From: Candidatus Methylobacter oryzae
GTDB taxonomy: Bacteria; Pseudomonadota; Gammaproteobacteria; Methylococcales; Methylomonadaceae
DNA length: 64,000 bases
NCBI RefSeq assembly: GCF_003994235.2
Contig: NZ_RYFG02000102.1
Span: 1-64,000, forward strand
Direction: 5' to 3'
In this document: in pieces, positions 62,867 to 64,000 of the stretch
How the letters are laid out: every line of letters starts with the position of its first letter
Numbering within the stretch: position 1 is the first letter of the stretch
Position numbers and translations under genes: made by a program
Notes under the pieces: model-generated
Told to the model about the DNA's origin: nothing
What the model saw: only the letters and a program-made list of their open reading frames with translations
Database searches by the model: none

Positions 62867-63940
62867 CTACGATCTCGGTATCTCCAGCGGCTTGCCTTTA
62901 CGATCGCGCCCGTAAATCCGGGGCTTAATGTAATAATCGATCAACGGCGTCGCCGAATTCATCAACAACACCGCAAAACCGGCACCCTCGGGATACGCTC
63001 CCCAAGTACGGATAACGAAAATCAGCAGTCCGCAACCCGCACCGAACACCAGTTGCCCTGTAGGCGTATTCGGCGAAGTGACGTAATCGGTCGCGATAAA
63101 AAATGCCACACACATCATCGCACCCGAATTTAAATGCAACAGCGGGCTGGCATAATGTTCGCTATCCGCGAGATGAAAAAAACCGGACAGCAGCGCAACG
63201 GTCAGCAGTAAAGACACCGGAATCTGCCATTGAATAATGTTTTGCCTGATCAGCCAGATGCCGCCCAAAGCCAACAACAGCGTCGATGTTTCGCCCAGGC
63301 TACCGCGCGTCCCGCCGATAAAACTAAGAAAACCGGAGTAATCCTTCAGTATGTCGGTCAACAAACGATTCTGCGAAAACTCGGTTTTGATATAACCCAA
63401 TGTCGTCGCGCCGGTGCGAGCATCGATATTTTCCAAACCCGAAAAAGTAATGAGCCAGCTTTCGCTAAGCCCCGGCGAATGCGTAAAGAACAACGGCGAC
63501 ACATTCGCCCAAGTCGTCATTTCGATAGGAAAAGAAATCAGCAATGCAACCCGCGCCAACATCGCCGGGTTGAACAGGTTTTGCCCCAAACCGCCGTAAA
63601 CCTGCTTACCTAAAACAATCGCCAGCCCTGAACCGACCACGCCTATCCACCACGGCGCCCAAGGCGGCAAGGTCATCGCCAACAGCCAGCCTGTCAGTAA
63701 TGCCGAGCCGTCCATAATGACGGGCTTGGCCGCCCTGCCCTTAAGCTTCACGCAGAAAGCTTCAAACCCAACCGCCGACAGCACGGTAATGATAAACAGG
63801 TTGATTGCCGGCCAACCAAAACACAACAGCCCGAACGCCGTTGCCGGTGACAGCGCCAACATGACTTGCCACATGATATGGCTGACGCTGTTGTTGGCGC
63901 CGACATGGGCGCCGCTGCTCGGTTTCATATGCATAATCAT
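62867..63940 (-). CDS. rnfD: Rnf electron transport complex subunit D
   Basis: A 357-residue inner-membrane protein with about nine hydrophobic helices. T179 in DARTGATTLGYIK is the residue that binds FMN covalently. It conducts electrons between RnfC/B and RnfG. The ATG at 63940 has AGGAGG seven bases upstream and overlaps the rnfC stop by four bases (ATGA); an ATG at 63928 in frame is less likely. The long repeat block follows its stop. Confidence 0.93.
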   Translation of the reverse strand: MIMHMKPSSGAHVGANNSVSHIMWQVMLALSPATAFGLLCFGWPAINLFIITVLSAVGFEAFCVKLKGRAAKPVIMDGSALLTGWLLAMTLPPWAPWWIGVVGSGLAIVLGKQVYGGLGQNLFNPAMLARVALLISFPIEMTTWANVSPLFFTHSPGLSESWLITFSGLENIDARTGATTLGYIKTEFSQNRLLTDILKDYSGFLSFIGGTRGSLGETSTLLLALGGIWLIRQNIIQWQIPVSLLLTVALLSGFFHLADSEHYASPLLHLNSGAMMCVAFFIATDYVTSPNTPTGQLVFGAGCGLLIFVIRTWGAYPEGAGFAVLLMNSATPLIDYYIKPRIYGRDRKGKPLEIPRS

Positions 63941-64000
63941 ACCAATGCCTCCTGCTCGGCTTTTAAGCGTTCACGCTCCGCCTTGGCCGCAATTCGGGCA
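63937..64000 (-). CDS. rnfC: RnfC, C-terminal end (partial)
   Basis: The last 20 codons of a gene running out of the window. They read ARIAAKAERERLKAEQEALV, a lysine-, alanine- and glutamate-rich helical tail typical of gammaproteobacterial RnfC, and stop at 63937-63939. The stop overlaps the rnfD start, so the two are translationally coupled. The NADH- and FMN-binding part lies beyond position 64000. Confidence 0.8.
   Translation of the reverse strand, partial: ARIAAKAERERLKAEQEALV

Noticed and set aside
61417-64000. Na+-translocating NADH:quinone reductase (Nqr) instead of Rnf
   Set aside because: The order C-D-G-E-H, the RnfC tail and the RnfH companion fit Rnf. Nqr operons have NqrF, not RnfH, at the end.

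Overview
The window reads as chromosomal DNA of a gammaproteobacterium. The Rnf gene order with rnfH, the nif-type Fe-S assembly genes, an aryl-polyene-type gene set, an acyl-homoserine-lactone receptor and the many dispersed palindromic repeats make a Methylococcales-type (methanotroph) genome my best guess. No methane-oxidation or rRNA gene is present to prove it. I saw no tRNA, rRNA or CRISPR array.

Layout. 1-7.1 kb: the 3' end of a group II intron, a cupin, a VOC/SnoaL pair, an AraC regulator, a DUF3047-like protein and a large secreted protein. 7.2-17 kb: a diguanylate cyclase, then many small single-domain enzymes on the minus strand in overlapping pairs (SnoaL, transglutaminase, GFA, OXA beta-lactamase, EamA exporter, phosphatase, hydrolase, amidotransferase, GNAT, VOC, GST). 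17-22 kb: a LuxR solo with a lux-box-like site, an Lrp regulator divergent from leuA, and gpmI. 22-26 kb: an IS110 element flanked by two copies of the gpmI 3' end, an Mrr-type restriction gene and a decayed higBA pair. 26-31 kb: class V aminotransferase, MlaC-like protein, M48 protease and a Lon-like protease. 31-38.5 kb: a cold-shock/nucleic-acid group (two CspA proteins, an HPF-cold-shock fusion, topoisomerase III, PpnN, an RRM protein).

39-50 kb: an aryl-polyene-type operon (thioesterase, LolA-like carrier, MMPL exporter, halogenase-like flavoprotein, DUF3261 lipoprotein, two ketosynthases, dehydratase, ketoreductase, lipoprotein) without visible starter-loading genes or acyl carrier proteins. 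50-53 kb: iscA-nifU-nifS behind a convincing sigma-54 promoter and a NifA-type upstream site, with a divergent nifZ-like gene. 53-59 kb: a SagB-type dehydrogenase, an HNH-like protein, a YefM/YoeB pair, hicB with an amber-interrupted hicA, and a Fic protein. 60-64 kb: rnfC(partial)-D-G-E-H on the minus strand, with repeat DNA between D and G and between G and E.

The most distinctive feature is the density of short dispersed repeats. At least four palindromic families recur: an AGACCTTCCAGGTTTT hairpin in 33-bp and 135-247-bp forms; a two-hairpin element of about 55-60 bp; an ACGGATGACACGG element with GTAACTATTCAG tips; and a longer unit shared by 44.3 and 62.3 kb. They fill almost every gap inside the polyene and rnf operons, abut stop codons, nest in each other, and in one case lie in frame inside a VOC-family protein.
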